Shown one piece after another: positions 43,690 to 51,904 of a DNA stretch of 64,000 nt. The notes below the pieces were generated by a model, which was not told the origin of the DNA, did not search any database, and saw only the letters and a list, made by a program, of their open reading frames with translations. Position 1 is the first letter of the stretch. Each line of letters begins with the position of its first letter. The translations under genes and the position numbers were made by a program. The stretch is from Opitutaceae bacterium (GTDB lineage: Bacteria; Verrucomicrobiota; Verrucomicrobiia; Opitutales; Opitutaceae). The stretch is taken from assembly GCA_016794625.1 (NCBI GenBank), contig JAEUGY010000036.1:1-64000 (forward strand), written 5' to 3'.

Positions 43690-45306
43690 ATGCCAGCACC
43701 TACCTCTGGCTTTGCGTTCGTGCGGTTCTCGTGGATCCCGGCTGCCATCGGCTGCGCGCTGGCTTGGATGACCACCCTGAGCCCGGGTCTCACGGCTACC
43801 CCCGCCTCCCTCACGCCCTATGAATCGGCGCAGCCGCTCACCCCTCGCGGGAAGATCGACCGTCAGGTCTTTTCCCGGTGGGAGGCGCTCGGGGTGAAAC
43901 CCGCCCGCCCGGTCTCGGAGGCGGCCTTCCTGCGCCGGGTCTATCTCGACGTGATCGGACGCCTGCCCACCGCCGACGAGGCCCGCCGCTACCTCGCCGA
44001 TACCGCTGTCGACAAACGCGCCACCTTGATCGACCGCCTGCTCGCGCGCCCGGAATTCGCCGACTACTGGACCCTCAAATGGTCCGATTTGCTGCGCGTC
44101 AAAGCCGAGTATCCGATCAACCTCTGGCCCAATGCCGCCCAAGCCTACCACCGCTGGATCTACGACGCGGTGCGTACCGACAAACCCCTCGACCAATTTG
44201 CCCGCGAACTGCTGGTCAGCAGCGGCAGCAATGTCCACGCGGGCGCCGTCAACTTTTACCGCGCCGTGCCCGGACGCGAACCGCTGGCGCTGGCAAAGAC
44301 CGTCGCACTGACCTTTCTCGGCACCCGCGACGAAGCCTGGTCGGCCGAACAATGGACCGGGCTGGCCGGGTTTTTCTCGCAAGTCGGATACAAATCCACC
44401 GGAGAGTGGAAGGAGGAGATTGTCTTCTGGGACCCCGGCAAAGCGATCCCGACCGGCGCGGCTGCGCCCCGGTTTCCCGATGGCACGGCGCCGGCACTCC
44501 GACCCGACCAGGATCCCCGCGTCGTAGTGGCCGACTGGCTGCTCGCGCCGGAAAACCCCTGGTTCGCGCGGGTCATGGCGAACCGCATCTGGTCGTGGGT
44601 CATGGGTCGGGGCGTGGTGCACGAGCCCGACGACTTTCGCCCCGGCAATCCGCCGAGTCATCCGGAACTGTTGCAGGACCTGGCCGACGAGTTGGTCGCG
44701 TCGCACTACAGCCTGAAGCACCTATTTCGCCTCATTCTCACCTCGCAGGTCTATCAGCTCTCCTGCGTGCCGGGTTCGGATGATCCACGCGCGGCGGCGC
44801 TGTTCGCGCACTATCCGCTCCGTCGGCTGGAAGCCGAGGTTTTGATCGACGCCCTCAACGACCTGACCGGCACCTCGGAATCCTACAGCAGCGCGATTCC
44901 CGAACCCTACACCTTCATTCCCGCCGATGTGCGTGCGGTCTCGCTGCCGGACGGCAGCATTTCGAGTTCGTTTCTGGAGTTGTTCGGACGACCCGCGCGC
45001 GATTCAGGCCTCGAATCGGAGCGCAACAATCGCATCACCGCGGGCCAGCGTCTCCATCTGCTCAACTCCTCACACGTACGCCGAAAGCTGGAACAGGGCC
45101 CACGCCTGTCCGCCCTGCTCCGCGGTCCCCCGGCCGGGATGCTCGACGCGATCTACCTGGCGGTCTTGTCGCGCCACCCCACCGACGACGAGCGCCGTCT
45201 TCTCCGCACCTCCCTCAAACCCGCCGGGGGCGGCGGCGCCCGCACCGCCGCGACCGACCTCGTCTGGGCGCTCGTCAACTCCGACGAGTTCCTCCACCGC
45301 CACTGA
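43690..45306 (+). CDS. DUF1549 and DUF1553 domain protein
   Basis: A 538-residue exported protein of the planctomycete/verrucomicrobial type. After a hydrophobic N-terminus (about 10-35) comes DUF1549 (about 55-250), with Phe-Leu-Arg-Arg-Val-Tyr-Leu-Asp-Val-Ile-Gly-Arg-Leu-Pro-Thr. DUF1553 follows (about 275-520), with Asn-Pro-Trp-Phe-Ala-Arg-Val-Met-Ala-Asn-Arg-Ile-Trp and Leu-Leu-Asn-Ser-Ser-His-Val. Many relatives also carry a cytochrome c (PSCyt) domain with Cys-x-x-Cys-His; none is present here. The function of the family is unknown. First gene of a three-gene unit with DUF1501 and PPC-domain proteins. Confidence 0.88.
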   Translation: MPAPTSGFAFVRFSWIPAAIGCALAWMTTLSPGLTATPASLTPYESAQPLTPRGKIDRQVFSRWEALGVKPARPVSEAAFLRRVYLDVIGRLPTADEARRYLADTAVDKRATLIDRLLARPEFADYWTLKWSDLLRVKAEYPINLWPNAAQAYHRWIYDAVRTDKPLDQFARELLVSSGSNVHAGAVNFYRAVPGREPLALAKTVALTFLGTRDEAWSAEQWTGLAGFFSQVGYKSTGEWKEEIVFWDPGKAIPTGAAAPRFPDGTAPALRPDQDPRVVVADWLLAPENPWFARVMANRIWSWVMGRGVVHEPDDFRPGNPPSHPELLQDLADELVASHYSLKHLFRLILTSQVYQLSCVPGSDDPRAAALFAHYPLRRLEAEVLIDALNDLTGTSESYSSAIPEPYTFIPADVRAVSLPDGSISSSFLELFGRPARDSGLESERNNRITAGQRLHLLNSSHVRRKLEQGPRLSALLRGPPAGMLDAIYLAVLSRHPTDDERRLLRTSLKPAGGGGARTAATDLVWALVNSDEFLHRH

Positions 45307-45337
45307 CCTGAGTAACCGGGCCCGGCCCCTTCCCTCC

Positions 45338-46741
45338 ATGCACCCCCTCCTTCCCTCCGAAGACCGCTGGCAATCCTGCTCGACCTCCGACCCGCTTCCG
45401 TCCGGTGTCGGTTTGACCCGGCGGGAACTGCTGCGTCGCGGCTTGCTCTGCGGCACCGGGGCCCTGCTCGCCAACAACCTCAGCCTGAGCGCTCTCGCCG
45501 CCGCCACGAACGCGGTCCAACCCGCGCGTCCCGCCCGGGCTTCGTCAGTCATCCAGATCTGGCTTTGGGGCGGGGCCTGCCACCTGGACACCTTCGATCC
45601 CAAACCCGGCATCGGCTCCGAATACACCGGTCCGCTCACGGGCGCGATCGAGACGTCGGTGTCCGGGCTCCGCATTGGCGAGCTCTTTCCCCTGCTGGCG
45701 AAACAGGCGAAGCACTACTCGCTCGTGCGCAGCCTGACCCACGGCAACAATGGTCACGAAACGGCCGCCTACATGGTGCAGACCGGACGGTCGACGTCCG
45801 ACCGCTCGGTGTTCCCCTCGATGGGGGCGGTGGTGTCACTTTTCAAAGGTTACGACGCCGGTTACCAGGGGCTCATTCCTCCGTACATGGTCCTGACCGA
45901 GCTGCAGGGCCGGTTCTCGGAAGCCGGATTCCTCGGCTCCCGCTACAAACCCTTCGCCACGGGCGGCGATCCGGCCCGGGATCCGTTCGGGGTCGAGGGC
46001 GTCATCGCCGCGGGCATCACGGAAACCCGCCAGCGCGACCGTCGCGAGTTGCTCCATCGTCTCAATACTCTCGCCACCGCAATGCCCGCGGATCCGGTGC
46101 TCACCGCTTCGGCCCGGGCGGAGTCCCAGGCCTACGATCTCATTCTCGGCGACGCCGGCAAGGTGTTTGACGCCACCCAGGAGCCCGACGCCCTCCGGGA
46201 CCGTTACGGTCGAAACACCTTCGGCCAATCCTGTCTCATGGCCCGGCGGCTGGTCGAACGCGGCGTGCCCTTCATCACGCTCAACTACAAGGGCTGGGAC
46301 ACCCACAAGCGTCACTTTGAGATCATGCGGACCAAACTCCCGGAACTCGACCGCGGGCTCTCCGCCCTGCTGCAGGATCTTGCGGACCGCGGGCTGCTCG
46401 ACCGCACCGTGGTTTGGTGTGGCGGTGAGTTCGGCCGCACCCCGCGGGTCCTGTGGGAAGCGCCCTGGAACGGCGGACGCGGCCACCATGGCCGGGTCTT
46501 CTCCGCTCTGCTGGCGGGCGGCGGATTCAAGGGAGGTCAGGTCGTCGGCGCTTCGGACGCCCGCGGCGAGGACGTGGCCGACCGCCCGGTGCATCCCGCC
46601 GATCTCATCGGCAGTGTGTACTCCCTGCTTGGGATCGACGAGGACGCGCGACTGCCGCATCCGGAAGGACTCGAGGTGCGGGCCTATCCCCCCGCACTCC
46701 CGGGACTGAAGAGCCGCGGCCGTCTGCATGAGATCATGTGA
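45338..46741 (+). CDS. DUF1501 domain protein with Tat signal
   Basis: A 467-residue exported protein. The N-terminus has a twin-arginine signal, Leu-Thr-Arg-Arg-Glu-Leu-Leu-Arg-Arg followed by a hydrophobic run to Ala-Leu-Ala-Ala (about 24-56). The DUF1501 domain, related to the alkaline-phosphatase/sulfatase-like fold, follows, with Trp-Gly-Gly-Ala-Cys-His-Leu-Asp-Thr-Phe-Asp-Pro-Lys near residue 75. Asn-Tyr-Lys-Gly-Trp-Asp-Thr-His and Gly-Gly-Glu-Phe-Gly-Arg-Thr-Pro lie further on. DUF1501 proteins regularly pair with DUF1549/DUF1553 proteins; activity is unproven. The start at 45338 is 31 bp after the previous stop. Confidence 0.9.
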   Translation: MHPLLPSEDRWQSCSTSDPLPSGVGLTRRELLRRGLLCGTGALLANNLSLSALAAATNAVQPARPARASSVIQIWLWGGACHLDTFDPKPGIGSEYTGPLTGAIETSVSGLRIGELFPLLAKQAKHYSLVRSLTHGNNGHETAAYMVQTGRSTSDRSVFPSMGAVVSLFKGYDAGYQGLIPPYMVLTELQGRFSEAGFLGSRYKPFATGGDPARDPFGVEGVIAAGITETRQRDRRELLHRLNTLATAMPADPVLTASARAESQAYDLILGDAGKVFDATQEPDALRDRYGRNTFGQSCLMARRLVERGVPFITLNYKGWDTHKRHFEIMRTKLPELDRGLSALLQDLADRGLLDRTVVWCGGEFGRTPRVLWEAPWNGGRGHHGRVFSALLAGGGFKGGQVVGASDARGEDVADRPVHPADLIGSVYSLLGIDEDARLPHPEGLEVRAYPPALPGLKSRGRLHEIM

Positions 46742-46748
46742 TCCCACC

Positions 46749-49148
46749 ATGAATGCGCTCCGCTTCTGCTCGCTGGTGCTGGTGGGTGTGCTCGCGGGCG
46801 CCGGCCCCCTCCCGGCCCAAACCCCTGCGGCCCGGGATGCGTCGCCGCGGATTGGTTACATCTATCCTGCCGGCGGAACGCAGGGCGGAAAGGTGCTGGC
46901 CCACGCCGGCGGCCAGTCGCTCGGCGGAGTGACCACAGCCGATTTCTTCGGCCCGGGGGTGACCGCCCGGATCGTCCAGCACCACCGTCCGCTGACGCAA
47001 AAGCAGTTTCAGGATCTCCGGGAGGAAGCAGACCGCCTGCAGGCCAAACGAGCCCTCGCCCAGACCGCGACGGCCAAGGCCGCCGCAACCGGCGTCCCGA
47101 CGCCCGGTCCGACTCCCTCTCCCACCCCCGCGCCCGCGCCCGCATCCGCGTCGGCGGCCACAACCGCCGCCGCACCACCTCCGGTCGCACCCTGGACCGC
47201 CGCGGACGAAGCGCGGGCGGCGGAGCTCCGCGCCATGATCGGCTACCGGGTCAACCGCCAGCTGGCACCGGCCATTGCGGAAGGCGTGGCCTTGGAAATC
47301 TCCATCGCCCCCGATGCTCCTCCGGGGCCCCGCGAGCTGCGTCTGCGTTCCCCCGACGGAGCCTCCAACCCGCTCACCTTCTGGATCGGAACGTTGCCGG
47401 AATTCTCAGAGACGCCCGCCCACCCGAATACCGCGCCGCCGGTTGAGCGCAACGCCACCACGCCAGAACCGCGCGCCCGGCCGACGCCGGCCCGCACGGT
47501 CACCCTGCCGGCCACGGTCAACGGACAGATCCTGCCCGGAGAAGTGGACCGCGTCACGTTTCACGCCACGGCGGGTCAACACCTCGTCGCCGCCGCGAGC
47601 GCCCGCTCGCTCATTCCCTACATCGCCGACGCCGTGCCCGGCTGGTTCCAGGCCGTTCTGCTCCTGCGCGACGCCAAGGGCCGCGAAGTCGCCTTCAGCG
47701 ACGACACGCAATTCAATCCGGATCCCACCCTGCTGTTCACGGTGCCGAGCGACGGCGACTATGTGCTTGAGATCCGGGATTCGATCTATCGCGGCCGCCA
47801 GGACTTCATCTATCGCATTGCACTCGGCGAACTGCCCCACATCTCCCGTCTCTTTCCGCTCGGCGGTTCCGTCGGCCGCACCCACGAGGTGGAACTCATC
47901 GGCTGGAACCTGAAATCGACCCGCGCGATCGTGGACGGACGCGAACGTCAACCGGGCATGATGGAGTTCTCCTGCCAGTCCCAGGGACTGCCCTCCAACA
48001 CCGTGCTGTTCGCGTTCGACCGCGATCCCGAGCTGACCGAAACGGAGCCCGGACCGGCTTCGGATCACGCGCAGCCGGTGACCCTGCCGATCATTGTCAA
48101 CGGTCAGATCCAATCGTCCTCCGACATCGACGCGTTCTCGTTCCCGGCCACCACCGGCGTGCCCGTGGTGATCGAAGTGATCGCGCGCCGTTTGAATTCT
48201 CCCCTCGATTCGCTGTTGCAGCTCGTCGACCCCGAGGGCCGGGTGGTCGCGCGCAGCGATGATGTCGACGACAAGGGCGCCGGGCTGTGGGCGCACCAGG
48301 CGGACTCCCGTCTTCTCTACACTCCGGCCAAAACAGGAGTGCACACCGTGAGGCTCTCCGACACACAGCACCGCGGCGGGGTCGACTATGGTTACCGCCT
48401 CCACGTGCGCGAGGCGCGCCCGGACTTCGAGCTCCGGGTGGTTCCGTCGACCCTCAATATCCGGGCCGGGGTGCATCAACCGATCACGGTGTACGCTCTT
48501 CGTCGCGACGGTTTTCAGGGACCGATTGAACTCGGCCTGCAGGGCGACCAGGGCGCGCTCGGAATGAGCGGGGGCGTGATCCCGGCCGGTGCCGACCAGG
48601 TGCGCCTGACGCTGGTTCCGATTTCCAACCCGAAGCTCGATTCCTTCCGGCTGACGGTGCTGGGCCGGGCCACGGTGAACGGCCGCACGGAAATCCGCGA
48701 TGCCGTTCCGTGTGAGGACATGATGCAGGCGTTCGCGTACCGTCACCTCGTGCCCTCGCGTCAACTCAGGGTCACCTGGGTCACCAACCCGAAGCTCATG
48801 CGTCCCTTCGCGCGCTTGCTGGACCGCCCCCCGCTGCGCTTCCGCGGCGCCACGCCCGTGCGCGTGCGCTGCTCCATTCCCGGATTGAAGATGCTCACCC
48901 ACGCCCAGGCGGAGCTGGGCGAGGGCGCGGACGGCTTCACGGTCAAGGAGACGCATGTGGTCGGCGAGACCGTGGAGATCACGCTGGTGCTCGACCCGGC
49001 CAAGGTGAAACCGGGCACGCAGGGCAACCTCCTCCTCCGCGTGTCCGGTGAACGCGATTCGACCGATCGGAAAAAGTCGCCGAATCGGGTGCGTCTGCCC
49101 GCCGTGCTCCTCCCGGCCGTGGCGTTTGAAGTGGTGGACGCGACCTAG
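46749..49148 (+). CDS. Secreted pre-peptidase C-terminal (PPC) domain protein, 799 aa
   Basis: An exported, beta-rich protein with a signal peptide (cleavage after Leu-Pro-Ala-Gln). A Thr/Pro/Ala-rich low-complexity linker lies at about residues 110-155. Two PPC-type beta-sandwich repeats follow, at about 255-370 and 440-560, each containing Asp-Xaa-Phe/Thr-Phe-x-Ala-Thr and Tyr-x-Leu-x-Ile/Val near the end. The remainder is Ig-like. The start at 46749 is 7 bp after the DUF1501 stop. Together with the two upstream genes it forms the well-known verrucomicrobial triad, probably a surface-associated assembly. The stop shares bases with that of the convergent symporter gene in a CCTAGG site. Confidence 0.82.
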   Translation: MNALRFCSLVLVGVLAGAGPLPAQTPAARDASPRIGYIYPAGGTQGGKVLAHAGGQSLGGVTTADFFGPGVTARIVQHHRPLTQKQFQDLREEADRLQAKRALAQTATAKAAATGVPTPGPTPSPTPAPAPASASAATTAAAPPPVAPWTAADEARAAELRAMIGYRVNRQLAPAIAEGVALEISIAPDAPPGPRELRLRSPDGASNPLTFWIGTLPEFSETPAHPNTAPPVERNATTPEPRARPTPARTVTLPATVNGQILPGEVDRVTFHATAGQHLVAAASARSLIPYIADAVPGWFQAVLLLRDAKGREVAFSDDTQFNPDPTLLFTVPSDGDYVLEIRDSIYRGRQDFIYRIALGELPHISRLFPLGGSVGRTHEVELIGWNLKSTRAIVDGRERQPGMMEFSCQSQGLPSNTVLFAFDRDPELTETEPGPASDHAQPVTLPIIVNGQIQSSSDIDAFSFPATTGVPVVIEVIARRLNSPLDSLLQLVDPEGRVVARSDDVDDKGAGLWAHQADSRLLYTPAKTGVHTVRLSDTQHRGGVDYGYRLHVREARPDFELRVVPSTLNIRAGVHQPITVYALRRDGFQGPIELGLQGDQGALGMSGGVIPAGADQVRLTLVPISNPKLDSFRLTVLGRATVNGRTEIRDAVPCEDMMQAFAYRHLVPSRQLRVTWVTNPKLMRPFARLLDRPPLRFRGATPVRVRCSIPGLKMLTHAQAELGEGADGFTVKETHVVGETVEITLVLDPAKVKPGTQGNLLLRVSGERDSTDRKKSPNRVRLPAVLLPAVAFEVVDAT

Positions 49149-50494
49149 GCCGCCTTCCGCGCGGCCAGTTCCCGTTCCATCTGCTTCACGGTGGCCTCGT
49201 CGATCCGGTAGAAGAAGATCGCAAGTCCGCTCAGCAGCGCGAACAGACCCGGCAGGAGACTGAAGACCAGATTGATTCCATGAATCGCCCGGGGCGTCTG
49301 GACCGCATTGGCCACGAACCCATGGAAGTCGAGCAGCCAGCCCAGGAGGGCGCTGCCGACCGCGATACCGATCTTCTGTGCGAAGACCGCCGCCGAGAAG
49401 ACCAGCCCGGTGCTGCGCCGGCCGAACTTCCACTCTCCGTAGTCCGCACAATCCGCATACATGGACCAGACGATGGCCGGGGTCGGTCCCGCCGCAAAGG
49501 CTCCGATGATGTTGAGCACATGGAGCCAGACGATTTCCTGGGGGTCGACGAAGTAGAAGGCCGCCATCGCGAGCGCGTTCACCGTCGTCAGCACGATCAT
49601 CAAACTGCGTCGCTCGAAGCGCCGGGTGAACAGTTTGGTCGAGAGTGCGCCGCCGATGAAGACCAGCGTGCCCACCATGGAAAAGAGGGGGAACTGCGAC
49701 TCGTCGCCGACGCTGTACTTGAAGTAGTAGATGATCGATGCGTTGCGCAGGCCCACGTTGGCCAGCGTCAGGAACGCGGCGAGAAAGAGAATGAGCCACG
49801 GTCCGTTCCCGAGGAGATCCCCGAAATCGCGCCGGAGCGAGGGGTGCTGCGCCGGCGGCATGGGCACGCGCTCACGCGTATGGCGGAAGGTGTAGAGAAA
49901 CAGGGCGACCGACACCACCGCGAACAAGGCCATGGTGTATTTGAATCCCACCGCATCGTTCCCTCCCCCGAGGCAGTTCTTGAGGGGCAGCACAAAGCCT
50001 CCGATGACAAAGGCGGCGGAGAAGGCGCAGACGAACCGGTAGGTTGACAGCGAGGTGCGGTCCTCGGAGTTGCCGGACATAACCCCCAGCATCGCGGAAT
50101 ACGGAATGTTGATCGCGGTATAGGCCAGCATCATCGCGGAGTACGTCAGGTACGCATAGACGAGTTTGCCTTCGGGTGAGTAGTCGGGATTCAGAAACAT
50201 GACGAAGCCGCACACCCCATACGGAACCGCCATCCAGAGCAGGTAGGGCCGGAACTTGCCCCAGCGGCTCTGGGTCCGGTCCGCGACGACCCCCATCAGC
50301 GGATCCGTCACGGCATCGAAGATACGCGTAAACAGAAACATCGTGCCCACCGCCGACGCACTCAGGCCGAAGACGTCGGTGTAGTAGTAGAGCAGAAAGA
50401 TATTGAACGTCTGGAAAAAGAAGTTCGAGGCGGTGTCGCCCAGCCCGTAGGCCAGTTTTTCCCGAAAACCAATCGCAGGGGAAGAGGGTTGCAT
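49145..50494 (-). CDS. GPH-family sugar:cation symporter (MelB-like)
   Basis: A 449-residue inner-membrane transporter with about 12 helices, of the glycoside-pentoside-hexuronide:cation symporter family. The N-terminus Leu-Ala-Tyr-Gly-Leu-Gly-Asp-Thr-Ala-Ser-Asn and Phe-Asp-Ala-Val-Thr-Asp-Pro-Leu-Met-Gly (helix 2; aspartates of the cation site) are diagnostic. Gly-Lys-Phe-Arg-Pro-Tyr-Leu is the family loop motif. It probably imports an oligosaccharide or glycoside. It lies 193 bp downstream of a LacI-type regulator gene on the same strand, which likely controls it. Confidence 0.9.
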   Translation of the reverse strand: MQPSSPAIGFREKLAYGLGDTASNFFFQTFNIFLLYYYTDVFGLSASAVGTMFLFTRIFDAVTDPLMGVVADRTQSRWGKFRPYLLWMAVPYGVCGFVMFLNPDYSPEGKLVYAYLTYSAMMLAYTAINIPYSAMLGVMSGNSEDRTSLSTYRFVCAFSAAFVIGGFVLPLKNCLGGGNDAVGFKYTMALFAVVSVALFLYTFRHTRERVPMPPAQHPSLRRDFGDLLGNGPWLILFLAAFLTLANVGLRNASIIYYFKYSVGDESQFPLFSMVGTLVFIGGALSTKLFTRRFERRSLMIVLTTVNALAMAAFYFVDPQEIVWLHVLNIIGAFAAGPTPAIVWSMYADCADYGEWKFGRRSTGLVFSAAVFAQKIGIAVGSALLGWLLDFHGFVANAVQTPRAIHGINLVFSLLPGLFALLSGLAIFFYRIDEATVKQMERELAARKAA

Positions 50495-50687
50495 GGGGAT
50501 GATCCCGCGGGTCCTCGGGAGGGGGCTCCGGGACGGGTCGAGGTGGGCCGATCCAATTCGGCCCGGCGCGGACGCGCGAGGCCGGTGTTACTGGCATCGT
50601 TTTGTCCCTCCGGCCACCGAGGTCGGACGACGGTCGATCGCCTGACTCAGCACCTTGCGGACGACGACCTGCCCGGCCGGGACTTTG

Positions 50688-51737
50688 TCACGCCGTCACC
50701 ATCGGGCCGCGCGCCCGGCCCCGTCCGGGCGCGCTTTCGCCGGGAAACCAGCGTCCGGCGAGGAGGTGAAGCCGGGCCCGGTCGTCCGCCCCGAATTCAC
50801 AGCGTTCCAGCCGGGCCACCAGATGTTCGATGGCAATGCCGCCCATGCGCCGGTTATCCTGGAAGATGCCCGCCACGCGGCCGAGCGACTGTTCCTCCAG
50901 GGACAGGCTGACGAGCCCCACCTCGGGCGGGAGCGGGTAGTGGCCGTGCGGATCCATTTCGCTCATGATCACCACGTCGGGCTTCTCCCGGGCGTACCAG
51001 CGGGGGATGGCGTCGATGATGTCGAAGGTCGTCTTCGGCGTCAGCGGCGACACGCAGGCGCGGCGCGGCAGGCGGGCCTGGTGGGTGTGGCAGGCCGACA
51101 GCCAGCGATGTCCCAGGCGTTCGCTGACCTGCTGGCTGACAATGAAACCGATGCGGCGGTAGCCCAGCGCCTCGCACTCCTTGATCGCGAGCAGCGCCGA
51201 TTGAAAGTGGTCGTTGGACACGCGTTCGATCGGCGGTTCGACCACACTCATGTCGATGCCGACCACCGCGAACTGAGCGAGGTCGAGATCGATGGCGCGC
51301 TGGTCCATCGGCAGCGGAGCGATGAGCAGGCCCGAAATGCCGCGCGCCTGCAGCATCTGAACGTAGCGCGCCGGGGTCATGCCGGGCGCCCGCAGCGCGA
51401 ATTCCTCCAGGCGGTAGCCGAGCTCCCCGGCGCGACTCGAGGCGCCTTCCTGCATTTCGATGAACATGCGGTAGCTCCGCCATGGCGCGAATTCGGGATC
51501 GGACGTCACATAGGCCAGCACGACGTGCTTCTGACGGGACCGCCGGGCGTGAAGCGATGACATCAGCGCCGCGATCAAAGGATTGGTCCGGTACTTGAGT
51601 TTCTCCGCCGCCACGAAGATCCGCTGCCGGGTTGCCGGGGGAATACTCCGGTCGTTGCGCAACGCGAGGGAAACGGTCGAACGCGCCACCCCGGCCGCAT
51701 CGGCGACGTCCTGCATGGTCGGAGGGGGCTTGGCCAT
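50688..51737 (-). CDS. LacI-family transcriptional regulator
   Basis: A 349-residue repressor or activator. The N-terminal helix-turn-helix reads Met-Gln-Asp-Val-Ala-Asp-Ala-Ala-Gly-Val-Ala-Arg-Ser-Thr-Val-Ser near residues 8-23. The hinge helix (Leu-Ile-Ala-Ala-Leu-Met) is followed by a periplasmic-binding-protein-like sugar sensor. The start at 51737 sits 7 codons before the HTH; the longer frame to 51791 adds unrelated residues. It is flanked by a sugar symporter on the same strand and a divergent phosphorylase-like gene, so it probably senses that sugar. The weak inverted repeat CTGGC-N10-GCCAG at 51780-51799 is a candidate operator. Confidence 0.9.
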   Translation of the reverse strand: MAKPPPTMQDVADAAGVARSTVSLALRNDRSIPPATRQRIFVAAEKLKYRTNPLIAALMSSLHARRSRQKHVVLAYVTSDPEFAPWRSYRMFIEMQEGASSRAGELGYRLEEFALRAPGMTPARYVQMLQARGISGLLIAPLPMDQRAIDLDLAQFAVVGIDMSVVEPPIERVSNDHFQSALLAIKECEALGYRRIGFIVSQQVSERLGHRWLSACHTHQARLPRRACVSPLTPKTTFDIIDAIPRWYAREKPDVVIMSEMDPHGHYPLPPEVGLVSLSLEEQSLGRVAGIFQDNRRMGGIAIEHLVARLERCEFGADDRARLHLLAGRWFPGESAPGRGRARGPMVTA

Positions 51738-51904
51738 GGCCTGCAGCGTGGCCGGTACGGATTCCGGTGCAAGGGAAAGCCTGGCGCTCAACGGTGCCAG
51801 TAAGCGCAGCCTCGCGGTCCTTTTTTGCCGATACCACCCTGCTCCTCGGCTGGCACTCCCCCTCGCCGGCCTTGCGCATGCCCTCCTCCCCGCCCTCGCC
51901 CCCG

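Noticed and set aside
49144..49149. CCTAGG shared by the two convergent stop codons (PPC protein and symporter)
   Set aside because: A neat overlap of stop codons, but short and expected occasionally between convergent genes in compact genomes; no functional signal.
47406..49799. A 797-codon antisense open frame across the PPC-domain gene and the end of the symporter gene
   Set aside because: It spans two well-supported genes and shows only shadow-type composition.
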